From assembly GCA_013368375.1 (NCBI GenBank), contig JAACJP010000005.1:1302001-1366000 (forward strand): a DNA stretch of 64,000 nucleotides. Direction: 5' to 3'. Numbering within the stretch: the first letter of the stretch is position 1; each line of letters opens with the position of its first letter. Below, piece by piece: positions 34,368-45,947 of this stretch. The position numbers were made by a program, and so were the translations under genes. The notes below the pieces were generated by a model. That model did not search any database. It saw only the letters and a list, made by a program, of their open reading frames with translations, and was not told the DNA's origin. The DNA is from Tricholomella constricta (Eukaryota > Basidiomycota > Agaricomycetes > Agaricales > Lyophyllaceae).

Positions 34368-36210
34368 ATGGCCTCTACATTTACCAATTACGAAGCAGCA
34401 GCCGCATCCTTGCCCCAATATGGCTTCGGTGCGGATGTTGATTTCGACAGCCTGGTTGTAGATAACCACTTCCTCTTCCGCGTTTACACTCCGAAGGCAC
34501 CATCTCCGTTCGCTGATGATAGCGAACCCTTTTTTGTTGCGCCGAAATTCAACGAAAGGTTTACTCGGTCTCCCGAGGAGATCAAGGCACCGTATATCGG
34601 CCGCGATAGCCAACCCACGCATATCGGGACATACGACGATGTGGCCAGACACATGGATTGGACTACGAAAGCTTCTTCCCCATACATATCGACGTCGTTT
34701 AGCTTTATCTGGTCTATCTGGGAAGCACTCCGACGCTATCACTTGGGCATCAAAAAGGACGTCGAGATCGCAGTCATCGATGCATCCGCCCTTACAGACC
34801 GGGCGGTCACTGCTGTGCAGCTACTACGAAATGGACTTCCAGCAGAGTAAGTCCTCTGACATCTGCTTTCTGAACAAGGCAATAACTCTCAATTTCTCAA
34901 GGCGACGGAGCGAACACTGGAAGTGGTACAGGTTCGCCCAAGAATCACAGTCTGTGCTGGTCTATGAATGCATCCCGGCGTCAGCAGTATTTACATCCAT
35001 TCCCCTTCTTTCTCTCCTCGAGAAGCTCCCTTCCTACTTCCTCCGCCAAAACTTATCCGATTCTATCAAAGACTCCGCGCTTGCGTCGGTGGGGTGGGAG
35101 TACACAGAGAAGAAAAGGAATTATCGACAATTCTGCCAGGAAATGTCCAATCGCTTTCTACAACTGACGCCCGAGGCGCGATTGCAAGATACCACTGCAG
35201 GATCCGTCCGTCTGGCAATGCTTTTCCTCCGCCCTTGGTTCCATCGATGCGTTGTTGAAGACTTCCAGACAGCGACTGTTACCCTGTGCGCTCTGTCTTT
35301 CTCCATCGCTCAATGGCCTGGACAATGGTGGGCCCTGGAACATTCGGAACTGTGGAATCTAATACGCGCGATGGTTCTCTCGATCGCCGAAGAAGTGCGA
35401 GCAACTCAACAAGGACGAGACTCGAAGGAGATCAGCCGCTTGCAAGGAGTGATCGTCGAGCTCGACGAAGCTGTTCAGAAGTACAAGGGTGAAATTGGTG
35501 CGAGGAATATGAGGAAACCTGCCCAGTTGTTAGCACCCCTGCTAATACCTCCAGCACTTCGTCCCGCCGTCATGCCCAACTCACACTCTCCTGACGTTCT
35601 CGCCCCGTCCTTGGGCATACCCGCCTCAGCTCCTCGAGTGGTAATTACTCCCATAACTCCACCCACTTCTCCCATCCACTCGACAATACCGACATTTTCA
35701 CCCGAGAAACCTGATAGTTCACCTCCAACGCCAGGCGCTACGAGGCCCATCGTGGCTGAATGTGATGTTAAGCCATCGTCGCCGACATGTTCGGGCTCCT
35801 TGATCAGGCCTGTTACTCCTGGATCACCTGATAAATCCCAACACCTATCCGAATCAATCTCTTCAGTCGACCCACTTTTTTTATCGTTACCCGCCTCGCC
35901 GGTCGAGACACCTCATATTTCACCTCCCGAGGCACCGTCGCCGCACTTACCCGTGCTTAGCAGGCCGTCCAAACCACTCGAACCAGCAATTCATTTCGAC
36001 ATTCTCCTGCCTTTACCCATAACACGCCAAGGTGAAAGTCTGGCACCCACCCATTTGTCCGAGACACGGTCGAACCGTGCTGTCCTGCGGAAGCCACCGA
36101 CTCTAGCGGAAACAGCCTCGTGCCTTGTCACTGGATTTCTGGTCGGTGCCTTCATTACGCTCTGTCTCCTGTCTCCGCAGCGCCGGACGCTGTTAACTCA
36201 CCTGACGTGA
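34368..36210 (+). CDS. DUF7587-domain protein with C-terminal membrane segment
   Basis: Two exons joined in phase across an intron starting at about 34850 (LPAE / RRSEHWKWYRF). The N-terminal 200 residues match the fungal DUF7587 pattern: HFLFRVYTPKAPSPF, FVAPKFNERFTRSPEE, DDVARHMDWTTKASSPYIST, SFSFIWSIWEALRRYH, IAVIDASALTDRAVTAVQLL and SQSVLVYECIPASAV. The domain resembles ADP-ribosyltransferase-like folds in layout, but I see no proven catalytic motif. A helical middle (REEVRATQQ-like, about 35340-35500) leads to a long Pro/Ser-rich linker, then one hydrophobic segment, SCLVTGFLVGAFITLCLL, close to the C-terminus. This suggests a tail-anchored protein. Function unknown; the family is expanded in mushrooms. 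Confidence 0.83.
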
Positions 36211-36565
36211 GGCCCTTAAATACCTAGCAGCCCTGAATATATAGCTCTTTACCGTTATCACCGCATACCTTTTGGGCGGCTATCTATGACTCCGTGAGGT
36301 TTCCGCTATATATTTTACGAGTACTTCTGTATCAAATAAGGACAGATTTGTATCATACACATGCAAGCGTAAATGACGACGACTTTTTTTATGCATTTAT
36401 TATGTGGCTCTGGTTTGACCGCTGGTGAAGCTGGACAGAAATTTCTGAGATATCCTTTTTAATATGGACGACTTGACCAAAGGGCTTCTTTTCAGTAACA
36501 CATACTACATGGTCATACCATCGCGGAGTTGTTCTAAAGACTTAGGCCCGTTTGCTTTGTCAAAG
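36211..36565. other. Convergent 3' region
   Basis: About 355 bp, AT-rich, between two stop codons. No coding signal. Confidence 0.5.
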
Positions 36566-37447
36566 TCATCGCCGAATGGCGTATAAGAATCCATCGTAAC
36601 CCTTCTCTCCAGTCGTCCCAATCGTAGTAGCATCTACCTCTTTGTCTCCTTGAATTGCCTTCAGCAATTCTCTCACTCCTTCAAGACTGGGATCTGAAAG
36701 TGCAGGATCTGAGACGCTGCCGTTGCGGACGACATTATCTACAATCTGCCAAATAAACGGTCGTCAGTCCCATTGTTCTACAGGCGAAAGGAATTTATGT
36801 ACGATTACGCCGCCCTTGCGCACAAGGCGCTTCGCCTCAATAAAATATTGAGTATTAGAGGGTTTGTCGGCGTCAATGAAGACCAAGTCGAAGGGCGGTT
36901 CGGGTTGCAACTTCGCTAGCGACTCAATGGCTGGCCCTAGAATTACTTCTACCTTGGATGATAGGCCGGCGCGTGCGAGGTTCTCCTGCGCAACCTGTTG
37001 AGACTTGATTAGCAATTGTCGACATTATGTTTGGTAAGAATTGATTGCACCTCTGCATGCTTGCTGTCAAGCTCAAGAGTAATCAACTTCCCGCCTTCAG
37101 GAAGAGCTCTTCCCAACCAAATGGTAGAATAGCTGTGCGAAATGTTATTTGCTTCGAGAATAGATTCGAAAGCGGAAACCGACGCACCCTCCGAGAGTAC
37201 CAACTTCCAAGATGCGCTTCGCCGCTGTGGAGGACGCCAAGAGCTTCAGAAACTTGCCTTGGGCGGCACTGACCGCGATATCAGGCAAGCCTTTGGCGGT
37301 GCTATTCACAAGCGCCGTGTCCAAGACGTCGTCCACCTCAAGGAGAAACGAGTTGTGGTACTCGTCAGACCTTGCCCAGTCTTCGAGCGTTGTGGGAACG
37401 AAGGGTTGCCTCCCAATGCCGCTGTGTTTCTGAGCCTGATCAGTCAT
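36566..37447 (-). CDS. SAM-dependent O-methyltransferase, family 3 (caffeoyl-CoA OMT type)
   Basis: Cation-dependent O-methyltransferase transferring methyl from SAM to catechol-like substrates. It starts at 37447 (MTDQAQKHSGIGRQPFVPTT). Motifs are VSAAQGKFLKLLA, the SAM motif RILEVGTLGGYSTIWLGRAL (intron inside), GGKLITLELDSKHAEV, FDLVFIDADKPSNTQYF (motif II with metal-binding Asp), KRLVRKGGVIVxDNV (metal-binding Asp-Asn) and the C-terminal GEKGYDGFLYAIRR. About 220 residues, usual for the family. No secondary-metabolite core gene is near, so a housekeeping or detoxifying role is likely. Confidence 0.9.
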
Positions 37448-37565
37448 GTTTGAGAAGAGACAGGAGATGCCGGAGTCATCATTCGAGTTCTGAGTATTTT
37501 GTACCCGAATTGAAATGTTTCCGAGTCGGTGGCGCTCGCAATGACGTTGTTATCTGATAAGATGT

Positions 37566-39231
37566 TTACATCACCCATTCCCGCTCTCTCCGCAGCTCCT
37601 CGGCCCGACGATCCACCACCTTTTTCACCGCCTTTCCCCAGACATCCTCAGGGCGCTTCAGGGGCTGCTCTAGCATCCCACACTCTGTCGAGTGCTTTTC
37701 CGCTTCTCCAAATTCCATTACAACGCAATTATCGACGGTTAAAGGTTGGCTGATGTCCCATCTCACCAGTACTGGCCTTGAGGGAACATTGTGCGGAGGA
37801 ATTACAGAGCGCCCGCGATGAACGTCTTCAAATATTAGAGACACATCGTCTTCGTCTATGGGGAGTTTACTGCACTTGGCGTCAGCGAATGAAAGTGATT
37901 TTGCATACGAAAAAAACTGACTTAATGATCTGGCCAGTTAATTTTGATTCTCGATGAAGGAGATCGCGCAAAAGACGCTCGTAAAGCTTTTTACGATTTT
38001 TAATTGGAAGGGGGTTCAGTATGGGTTTACCAGCGAGTTCACAGAGGATGTAGGTGGCAGCGTGAAGCCCAAATAGCGAAGGCAGTGGTCCTGACACCCG
38101 TTTAGTAGCGAAAGGAGAGATAATAGACCATGGCACGTACCTAGAACAGGTAATATCCGGACCCTGAAGTCGTCAAATACACCGAGTTCCTTGACGGGGC
38201 CCTTCTCAAACTCCTCTTCGGGAAGAGGGAGTAATTTTACCTCGCCTGGAACTTCCGTCGAATACACGACGGGAATTCCAGACGATACGCCCAACAAGCG
38301 GAGCCGCCGTCGCACTGACCGTGCTAGCGGATCGTAAACGGTACTGGATATGTCGCTAATTTGAATTCGAGTAGGATCGCACTTGGCTCCTGCACCCATC
38401 GAGGAGAATACCTGACGTTCTGCGCGTGAGTCAACCTTGAGAAGATGACTTGCACAAGGCTCACCTTAATTTGATGGTCGTGACAATATTTCAGAAGATC
38501 CACTTTTGTTGTGATATTGTCGATAGCGTCTAGACGAATGATTCTTCGTTGAGAATAGTCTTGAGGGCGATAGATCTGACACAAACCAATTACCCAATCG
38601 GCATCTTCAAGCAGCTCTCCACCTTCTTCTTTTCGCCAAATATCGATCCGTGAATCCACCTCCACCCACCTCGATATTTCTTTGAGCGTCCTCTCGATAC
38701 ATTTGACCTTCGGCGTGCCAACGTCAGTTAGGCCAGCGGTGGCATGTCGGTTCAAGGAAGAGAGCGTGACATAGTCGAAGTCAATTAACCGTATCTTGGA
38801 TACTCCTCTAGAAACACCGCTCAGAACAAACCCTCTCGAGAACATATGTATTCTACTCACGATCGGACAAGCATGACCGCTGCCCAACTCCCGACACCTC
38901 CGCATCCAACAATGACAACCGTTCCTCCTCGTATCTTCGCCATTCCTTGGTCATCAAAAAAGGCATAGTTTCGAGCGAGCTGCTCCCTTATTAGCTCTTC
39001 ATCATAGTCACCCGCAAATGGGTCCTGAGAGTTTGAGGGAGGTGTGGAGGCAAGATTGTTGACGTCAAGATTCGACTTGTGGGTCGACAATGACTGTTGA
39101 ATTTCCTCGCTGAGATGCTTGCGTCGCAATCTCCTCGTATAAGCTGAGTAGGCCGAGAAGACTCCTACTGTGGCTAGAGAGGCGCCAACGGCCGTGGCGA
39201 TGAGCTGCGTCTTGTGCGAGTGGAAATTCAT
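37566..39231 (-). CDS. TCD1: tRNA threonylcarbamoyladenosine dehydratase (TCD1/2, ThiF/E1-like)
   Basis: ATP-dependent enzyme that cyclises t6A to ct6A at position 37 of tRNAs, located on mitochondrial membranes in yeast. The start at 39231 gives an N-terminal hydrophobic anchor (LIATAVGASLATVGVFSAYS). The E1-like domain follows: EQLARNYAFFDDQGMAKIRG, TVVIVGCGGVGSWAAVMLVR (nucleotide motif), SKIRLIDFDYVTLSSLNRHA, LTDVGTPKVKCIERTL, VIDAIDNITTKVDLL, FSSMGAGAKCDPTRIQISDI and GIPVVYSTEVPGEVKLLPLP. The C-terminal part has PLPSLFGLHAATYILCELAG and a lineage-specific extension to 37566. All landmarks of TCD/CsdL are present, including the Arg of the loop after LSSLN. Several introns. Confidence 0.92.
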
Positions 39232-39336
39232 TATTTTTGGGTGTGACAAGTAACGTCACCGTTCAACGTTCAACGTAGCTTTTCCCGATTTACTAATGTA
39301 CGAGGGTCAGTGCCTTAAAACTGTATGCTACTACTG

Positions 39337-41286
39337 CTACTGTCCAGTCCGTATTGGGTGCTCAAGATCCAACAACAAGAATCGACGCGCCTGGATAAGC
39401 TCGGAGCACGCAGCGCGCCCTGTGCATCGATGTTCGTATCCATGTGAAAAGTCAATGAAATGAGCAGATCCATTCTGCAAGACGATGTTAGGAGCTCGAA
39501 GGTCTCCATGCACAACACCGCGTTCGTGAATGAGACAAAGCTCATCCAGTAGCTGATGACTATCATAGCCATGGACATAATTAGTAAACAAAAAAATCGC
39601 GAAGAAAAAAACCACGCACCGTTGATCCATGCTGAGGTCTGAGATGTTTCCTACACTGCAACCCATGTACGCCATAATTAATGCAGCGAGGTCCGCCGAG
39701 CGATAGAATCCATAGATCTTGGGTATGCATCGTCCTTGCAGGTCTGACAGAATCTGGTAGATATCAGCTTCTCGCCGCAACATCTGTTTTCCATTCTTCC
39801 AAGGTGCAATCTTGATGGCATACTTTTCGTCATCTGTTTCTCCAATATATACTTGTCCAGAGGCTCCATGTCCAACACACTCGGTGAGCGATAATTCAAT
39901 CTCGTTGAATGGAACAAGCGACGTGTTAGATGCAAACAGATCTTTCACGGTCTGCTGTATTTGTGCATTGGAAGGTGTTTTTGATAGGGTGGAAGAAAAC
40001 GGCCAAATAGACAGAATGGGGGTCGTCAAGGCACCAAGAGATCTCACAGGGGCGGCGACAGGTTCGGAGGCATTGGGTTCGCGGTAGAGCACAAAAGACC
40101 GGGATACAGCGTCACTAGGAGTACGCATATGAAAGATGACCTTTGCCTTGAAAAAGAAAAAAAAGGAGATTAGTAGCTCCTCACGGAAAATGAGGCATAC
40201 ATACAGGTAAGTGTGACGACACAAATTTCTTAAATCTACTCGGTGTTACTGGTTTTGAGTCCTGGATAGCTGGTGTTGGGACGGGAGGAATGGTGAAAGT
40301 GGGCTGGCACAGTTGCACGGGGCCGTTGGCGTTGCCAAGAAGGGTATATATAATAAGTGGGATGAATGGTGTCGAAATGTCGGTGCAGTCAATGATATCC
40401 GAACATGCGAGGCCATAACGAACCTTGCCAAGTGTGTCCGCATTACAGAACAACGAAAAGAGCATAAACCTGTGGCCGCCAAAGAGAACACCATAGGGTA
40501 CTTTATTTGCTCTCCCGATCATGGAGACACCCAGCTAGAAGCAATCACGGCTTGTTAGTGCTTCAGATTTAGAATGAGATAGTTTCGGCTGACCTTCATA
40601 ACGATGGATCGTGCACCCTCCTCATTGATTCTCAACTGCAAGGACGTCCCAACCCACCCGTCGTCAACGTGTTGGGCTAGCGCGAGAATTTGCGGAGCGA
40701 ATGCGTCAAATACCGTCCAACTTTTGCGTTCATAGTGAAGACAAGATGAAGAGCCTGAGGTGGGACAAATCAAAGCGTCCGGAGTTTGACTATACAATGT
40801 TGTTCTCACTATTGTGGCGGGTAGGGTGGGATTTTGATCCACGTCTTTAACAGCATATCGGATGAGTGGGAAAAGATAAACGTCCCATAACTCCTTTGTA
40901 GTTTCTTCGCTACTCAGTTCGCCAAAGGAAGTGTCGCGTAGATTGTCTGGTAGGTTGTCGATACATTGTTGGAGCTGACGACTTGGGGGAATGCTACCGC
41001 CGGGCGCTATGGTCAAATATGTCCGCAGCCTTTCGATCATTGAGTCTGCAAGAGTTGGAACATGGAGGATCCAGTACGGGACGTGGTGTCGAGGCGGGGC
41101 AGCGAGTGGAGCATAGCGAGCACTGGACGGTGCGGAAGGGGGTGGCCTCAGATCTGGAACATGCGGAATCAAGATGGATGGGACGATTTCTTGTAGGGTA
41201 CTCATTGCACGCTCAGATGTTAGGCTCGTTACTGATTGGAATGAACGCGGGCCAAATATGACCAAGGTCAACCTCCGCGTCAACAT
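39337..41286 (-). CDS. Protein-kinase-like protein, fungal-specific
   Basis: Four exons join in phase: 41286 to about 40597, then LGVSMIGRANKVPYGVLFGG, then from AKVIFHMRTPSDA, and the last from HQLLDELCLIHERG. The N-terminal third is fungal-specific (LRTYLTIAPGGSIPPSRQLQ, YSQTPDALICPTSG), then a reduced kinase domain: CVGHGASGQVYIGE (Gly loop), YAIKIAPW (Lys), RREADIYQIL (Glu), ALIMAYMGCSVG (hinge), HERGVVHGDLRAPNIVL (catalytic Asp, HRD replaced by HGD) and HFIDFSHGYEH (DFG replaced by DFS, Asp kept). The lobe after DFS is short. Such proteins are numerous in mushroom genomes and are of unknown target. An internal ATG (MSTLQEIVPS, about 41205) could be the true start. Confidence 0.78.
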
Positions 41287-41596
41287 TAGGGGAGCCAGAA
41301 CGGAAATGTGATGGAGTCAGGTAACAGTGTGACAATCAGTGACAGTTCTGTGCGTCGCAATCAGTTATTGAAGTCATCCAGTCCTCCTCCTCCTTGCAAT
41401 ACCGCAAGAATCTATGCGATATGCGATAGGGTTCTACAAACATATCTTTGGTTTTGGTCTTCTCCACCCTCCCAGCGACCTTAAGCGGCAATATTGAGCT
41501 CTCTGCGCCAAGTCTTCTGATCATTGACCGGAGTCCCGTCGGGACCCGTTGTTTGCTCTACTTCATCTCAACGGATATCTGCCGCTGTTCGTGCCC

Positions 41597-42900
41597 ATGT
41601 TCTTGATAACTCGCCGTTCCATACCAAATCTGAACTCCTTCCGACGAAACTGGTCAACTCTTACCACCGGCCCATCCTCCCTTACCGTCCACTCCCTCGG
41701 CACATCCTTTCCCTACGTATGGCTGCGAGACTCCTGCCAGTCATCGCCGGAATCTATCCACCCCACAACATCTCAGAAACTCCATAGAACGTCTGACATC
41801 CCAGTCGATATTAAACCGATCCACAATGCCGTCCATCTCACAGATAACGGAATCCAGATTGACTGGACAGACGGCCACAAATCCTTCTTCCCCGCCTCGT
41901 TTCTCGAGCGCCACTCATCCCGCGAAAAGCTGGTCGCATTCCACAAAGACATCGCGACCAAGCCTTGGGATAACGCGACCATCTCGAAAACCCGCGATCT
42001 CTTCGTTCCGTATCCATCTCTACGCACTCAGGAGGGACTGTTGGCTGCAATCACCCAGATCTCGCAATCGGGCTTGTTATTTGTGACTGGAGTGCCCAAT
42101 AAAGAGACCGCGAACGAGACCTGCGAGCTCCCGACCCTTGCTCATTTCTTTGGAGACATCCGTTCGACGTTCTATGGCCGTCAATGGGACGTCAGAAACG
42201 TCCGCAACAGCCGAAACATTGCATATACCAATCTGGACCTGGGCCTTCACATGGACCTCTTGTGTGTTCCCACCTATAGCCGCCGCCCTGACGCATGAGA
42301 GGCTGATTGATCATGGTGTTCTTTTTTCACAGGTACCTCGAGCATCCTCCGCGGTACCAAATTCTGCACTGCCTGCGCAACAAAGTGAAAGGCGGCACCT
42401 CGATATTCGTCGACGCGCTCCACGCCGCTTCCGCGCTCCGCACATCGCATCCGTCGGACTTCGACGTCCTCACCACCACACCTGTCGCATTCCACTACAT
42501 CAACGATGGCCACCACCTACATCGCCAGCACCCCACCATCGAGCTTGCAAGCGCAGCGTCTAGCGCCACGCCTGGCACGATCAGCCACATCAATTATTCC
42601 CCGCCCTTCCAGGCGCCTCTGCCGCTTTCGACGCCAGTGGCCTTCTATCCTGCATTGCAGCGGTTCGCAAAGCTACTCAATGACCCGCTCAATACCTTCA
42701 GTTATACCCTTCGCGAGGGCGATGCCGTGTTCTTCGATAACAGACGTGTCCTGCATGCGCGCACTGCTTTCAGTGAGATTGAGGGGCAGGAAGCAGGAGA
42801 AGGGGAGACGAATAGGTGGTTGAAGGGGTGTTACTTGGAGGCTGATGACCTCATGGATCGCGGAAGGGTGCTCAGGACTAAGCTAGAGAGCTGCCCCTAA
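41597..42900 (+). CDS. Gamma-butyrobetaine/trimethyllysine dioxygenase-like (TauD family)
   Basis: Fe(II)/2-oxoglutarate dioxygenase of the carnitine-synthesis type. Two exons join at HMDLL/YLEHPPRYQ across a short intron near 42262-42332. The N-terminus (MFLITRRSIPNLNSFRRNWS) looks like a mitochondrial presequence. A zinc-finger-like DUF971 part follows (FPYVWLRDSCQS, IQIDWTDGHKSFFPASFLE), then the oxygenase core: GLLFVTGVPNKE, STFYGRQWDVRN, the metal ligands in NLDLGLHMDLLYLEHPP (HxD) and the distal His in NRRVLHARTAF. RxxH-like 2-oxoglutarate residues are also near that end. The family contains BBOX1 and TMLHE, and I cannot distinguish them. The start at 41597 is the ATG giving the presequence. 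Confidence 0.87.
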
Positions 42901-43004
42901 CGAGGATAACGTTTGTTGCACGAAAAAGGCTACATGACAGGTACAAGTTTACATATATATAACCTACAACAATCGGAAACGAGTTCATACCAGCGGAACT
43001 AGCG

Positions 43005-43355
43005 CTACAGTTTTGATGAGGGTGACTTCTTGATATACGCAATACCACCACCCAGAGCAATCTGTGGAAGTGGTCATGAGCACGACGTGTCGTGCATGAA
43101 CAAGATAAATGGAGCACGTACCTTCCCCGTTGTCAAGTTCTTCGTAACAAAGGTAACCTCGGTAGTTCCAGCAGGTCCTGGACCAACCTCCCACACCTGG
43201 GTCTCAAGGGCATCACCGGGCTTCACGGGCGCCGTGAACCTCACACCAAAGAACTTCGAATAGGTCCTTTGACTTGTGTGACGAACTGATTTGGAGGTTT
43301 CGTTGATCCTGTCTTGACCATCGCGTTCTGCACGGTTGGCCATCACAAGAAACAA
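43005..43355 (-). pseudogene. Orphan C-terminal fragment of a MaoC/hotdog enzyme ending SKL
   Basis: The strand reads FFGVRFTAPVKPGDALETQV, WEVGPGPAGTTEVTFVTKNL, then across an intron (TTGK / IALGGGIAYIKKSPSSKL) to a stop at 43005. This is the last 60-70 residues of a peroxisomal MaoC-like enoyl-CoA hydratase/multifunctional-enzyme domain, with a perfect PTS1 (SKL). The rest of the domain is not found upstream. Instead the frame turns into unrelated sequence (AERDGQDRINETSKSVRHT), followed by an inverted-repeat element. I infer a truncated gene remnant; a very small functional protein is less likely. Confidence 0.6.
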
Positions 43356-43647
43356 GAATGCATTTAGTCAAGATTGTCTAAAAGGCGACGATCATCAGTA
43401 GAATGTGGCGCCTGAAAGATCAAGTGTGGTCGATCCTATGAGTTATCCGCCACGTCGCTCGACGCCTTTAAATTCGTCGTCAATCAGGAAACCCGATTGA
43501 ACAGTGCTGCATTATTATTGAAGATGGGTTGTCCAGCTTCAAGTGTATGTCCAGATGAGAGAGTTGAAAACCCATCGTAGCCTATTAGAATAGTAATCAA
43601 AGTCTTCGAGCGCGAACGTTGGGGCCTGTTTGGAGTGACTTGTGGTT

Positions 43648-44167
43648 TACAGCAGGTCTCGAATATAATGAGATTGCGCTGAAAAATTTCGACGTCATGA
43701 TTTTTGAGAATGTTAGCAAATTTCCTTTTTGAGATGACCCACAATTCGAGCTTGTACTACTAGTCGATTCAAGTTAATGCCACATCACTCTATCATGGTC
43801 AACCGACGAATCAGTGAAGACATCAAGGAATGTGCGCTTTCTCTATGGAACAAAGGCTGGGAACTGCATCTTGAATAATCGTTTCCTCGATCCTTCGAAT
43901 CTCGTCAAGGTCGTCCTGATCATGACTCTCAGGGTACTGAAGTGGTGATGAAGGGCCAGAGGGACAAGCGGTGCTTAGAGACGATATCGGACTCATAGAC
44001 ATATTGTCTCTAGTACTGATACATGATAACGAGGAAGAAGGGGATGGTTTTGCGTGAGGATGAACGCGGCACGCCAGGTTGTCCTCAAAAAGGAAATTCG
44101 CTAATATTCAAAAACCATGACGTCGAATTTTTTCAACGCAATCTCATTATATTCGAGACCTGCTGTA
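43648..44167. mobile_element. Inverted-repeat (MITE-like) element
   Basis: The left arm 43648-43732 (TACAGCAGGTCTCGAATATA, ATGAGATTGCG(C/T)TGAAAAA, TTCGACGTCATG, AAATTTCCTTTTTGA) is repeated inverted at 44085-44167 with few changes. The arms are about 85 bp and the total about 520 bp. The middle is non-coding. It is a typical non-autonomous TIR element. I could not find an exact target-site duplication, and a matching autonomous copy is not in this window. Confidence 0.8.
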
Positions 44168-44261
44168 ATGCGGTGTGACAGTAACGTCAATCAAATCATC
44201 AGCGTCACGCACTAGATTGCTCATATTGCTTGCGATCAAAATGTAATTCCGTTTCTTTTCA

Positions 44262-45625
44262 ATGCCCGAGTTATCTTTCCTGGACCTTATCGACGTCTGT
44301 GACAACGTTCGCGTCCACCAACCATCTCCGGTGCCCTCCCAATTCGATTTAGAACGGCTGGTTCCGCTCTATCTATCAGAATCTACGGACAGTCCTGTGA
44401 TCGGTCTGCTAAGGCCAGTGATAATCGATCAGTTGAAGCTCGAAAACGAGCGAAGCCGCGAGATCGATCAGGAGAGCTTATGGGCTCTCAATCTGGATGA
44501 ATCGAACTATGTGCCACGGAGGAATAGAGCCACTGGTCCGAGCGTATCCTTTCATGATTGGCTTGATACCCACGATAAACGCACCGCCGCCATTAAGGAG
44601 TTGTGCGAGAGATGGCGGGACACCCTGTTGTTCGAGGACGTCTGTGGGCCGAAGAAATGGAGAAACGAGTTATATCCAGTCTATGCGGATCCGTTTGGTC
44701 TGCACGATCATCCCACCACCGCGGCTCCTGGCGAGGCGCTAAACTTCGTCTTTGAAATGGAACGTTCAGCTTGTGCACTTCTTGGCGTGATAACGTATGG
44801 GGTCCACATGAGCATCTATGAAGAATTCGAAGCAGACGGTGAAAGGGCTTTACGGGTGTGGGTTCCAACGCGTTCGCGGACCAAGCAGACGTAAGGATAG
44901 CGGTTTCAGGCTGCAGTCCGCAAACTGATAGCTGTGTGCCTTTTACCCATTCACAGATTTCCTGGATTGCTGGACAATACAGTCGCAGGAGGAATTCCTA
45001 GTGGCATGCCGATATTTGAATCTATGGTAAAGGAGTGCATGGAGGAAGCAAGTATTGCAGACCACATCGTTCGAAAGTATGCCCGAACTGTTGGCGCCAT
45101 CAGCTACTTCTTCAGGTTCTCTTGAGCTATTACAGTGGACTTTCATTACCGTGCTGACCTGTACGTTGCAGGACATCGAACGGCTGGCTTCAACCTGAGG
45201 TCGAGTGTGTACAAACTCGACTGCATCATCGCTTCTTTCAACGAACTCACCGCTGGATAGATACGTGTACGATATTCTGATTCCGCCTGATGTGGATTCA
45301 ACTCCTTTCGAACCTCGACCTCTGGACGGCGAGGTCGAGTCGTTCGAGGTGCGCAACCCGAAGTCTAATTGTAATGGCTACTGACGGCCGTTATCAGCTT
45401 CTGACGCTGGTCGAAGTCATCCAGAAAATGCGGGCCGGCCTATTTAAGCCAAATTGTGCCCTAGGTACGCCCTGTCTCGATGAAATGATCCAGAGTCTCC
45501 TAATTGTGTTCACAGTCCTTATCGACCTCTTCATCCGCCTTGGGTACCTTACGCCTGAGAACGAGCCCGATTACATGAAAATCATTACTCGTTTACACGG
45601 CACATTTGACTTGGAAAGATGGTAA
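44262..45625 (+). CDS. DUF4743 + Nudix hydrolase (YJR142W / Tnr3 C-terminal type)
   Basis: Two-domain protein with an N-terminal DUF4743 and C-terminal Nudix domain. In yeast relatives it acts as a diphosphatase on damaged thiamine diphosphate. DUF4743 is seen in MPELSFLDLIDVCDNVRVHQ, IGLLRPVIIDQLKLE and RDTLLFEDVCGPKKWRNELY with YPVYADPFGLHDH. The Nudix part has LNFVFEMERSACALLGVITY, YGVHMSIYEEFEADGERALR, VWVPTRSRTKQTFPGLLDNT and the helix GGIPSGMPIFESMVKECMEEASI-like box (Glu pair kept, Arg replaced by Lys as usual in this group). Later come AISYFFRTSNGWLQPEVEYV and YDILIPPDVDSTPFEPRPLD. Five introns join in phase. It ends at 45625 (GTFDLERW). Full length. Confidence 0.9.
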
Positions 45626-45947
45626 AGATTGATTTAGATCTCCAGGAAAAGGTAAGTACTTCCATAGATCGACGGCTGTGGGTACCATTAGAGAGGAGCG
45701 ATATTGGAATTTGCATTGGAATATCAGCTTGCGATTTGGCCGCGATATTTATCTAATCCAAATTGATGATTTTCTCAGCACGTGACACGCGTCAGACGCC
45801 ACAATTGACAGCCCGAATGACCTTGCGATTCGATTTCGGATCAGCCGAGACGACATATTAAAAGGGTCACGACCGCACTATTCGCTTCTTCTCGATCCTA
45901 TAAAAAAGTCTAAGCGACCATGAATCGTCTTCAACATTCCCACCACA
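45626..45947. promoter_or_regulatory. Promoter region of the peroxidase
   Basis: About 320 bp. ATATTAAAAGG-like sequence near 45855 and CCTATAAAAA (about 45897-45906) are possible core elements, the latter about 42-51 bp before the ATG at 45948. No gene. Confidence 0.45.
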
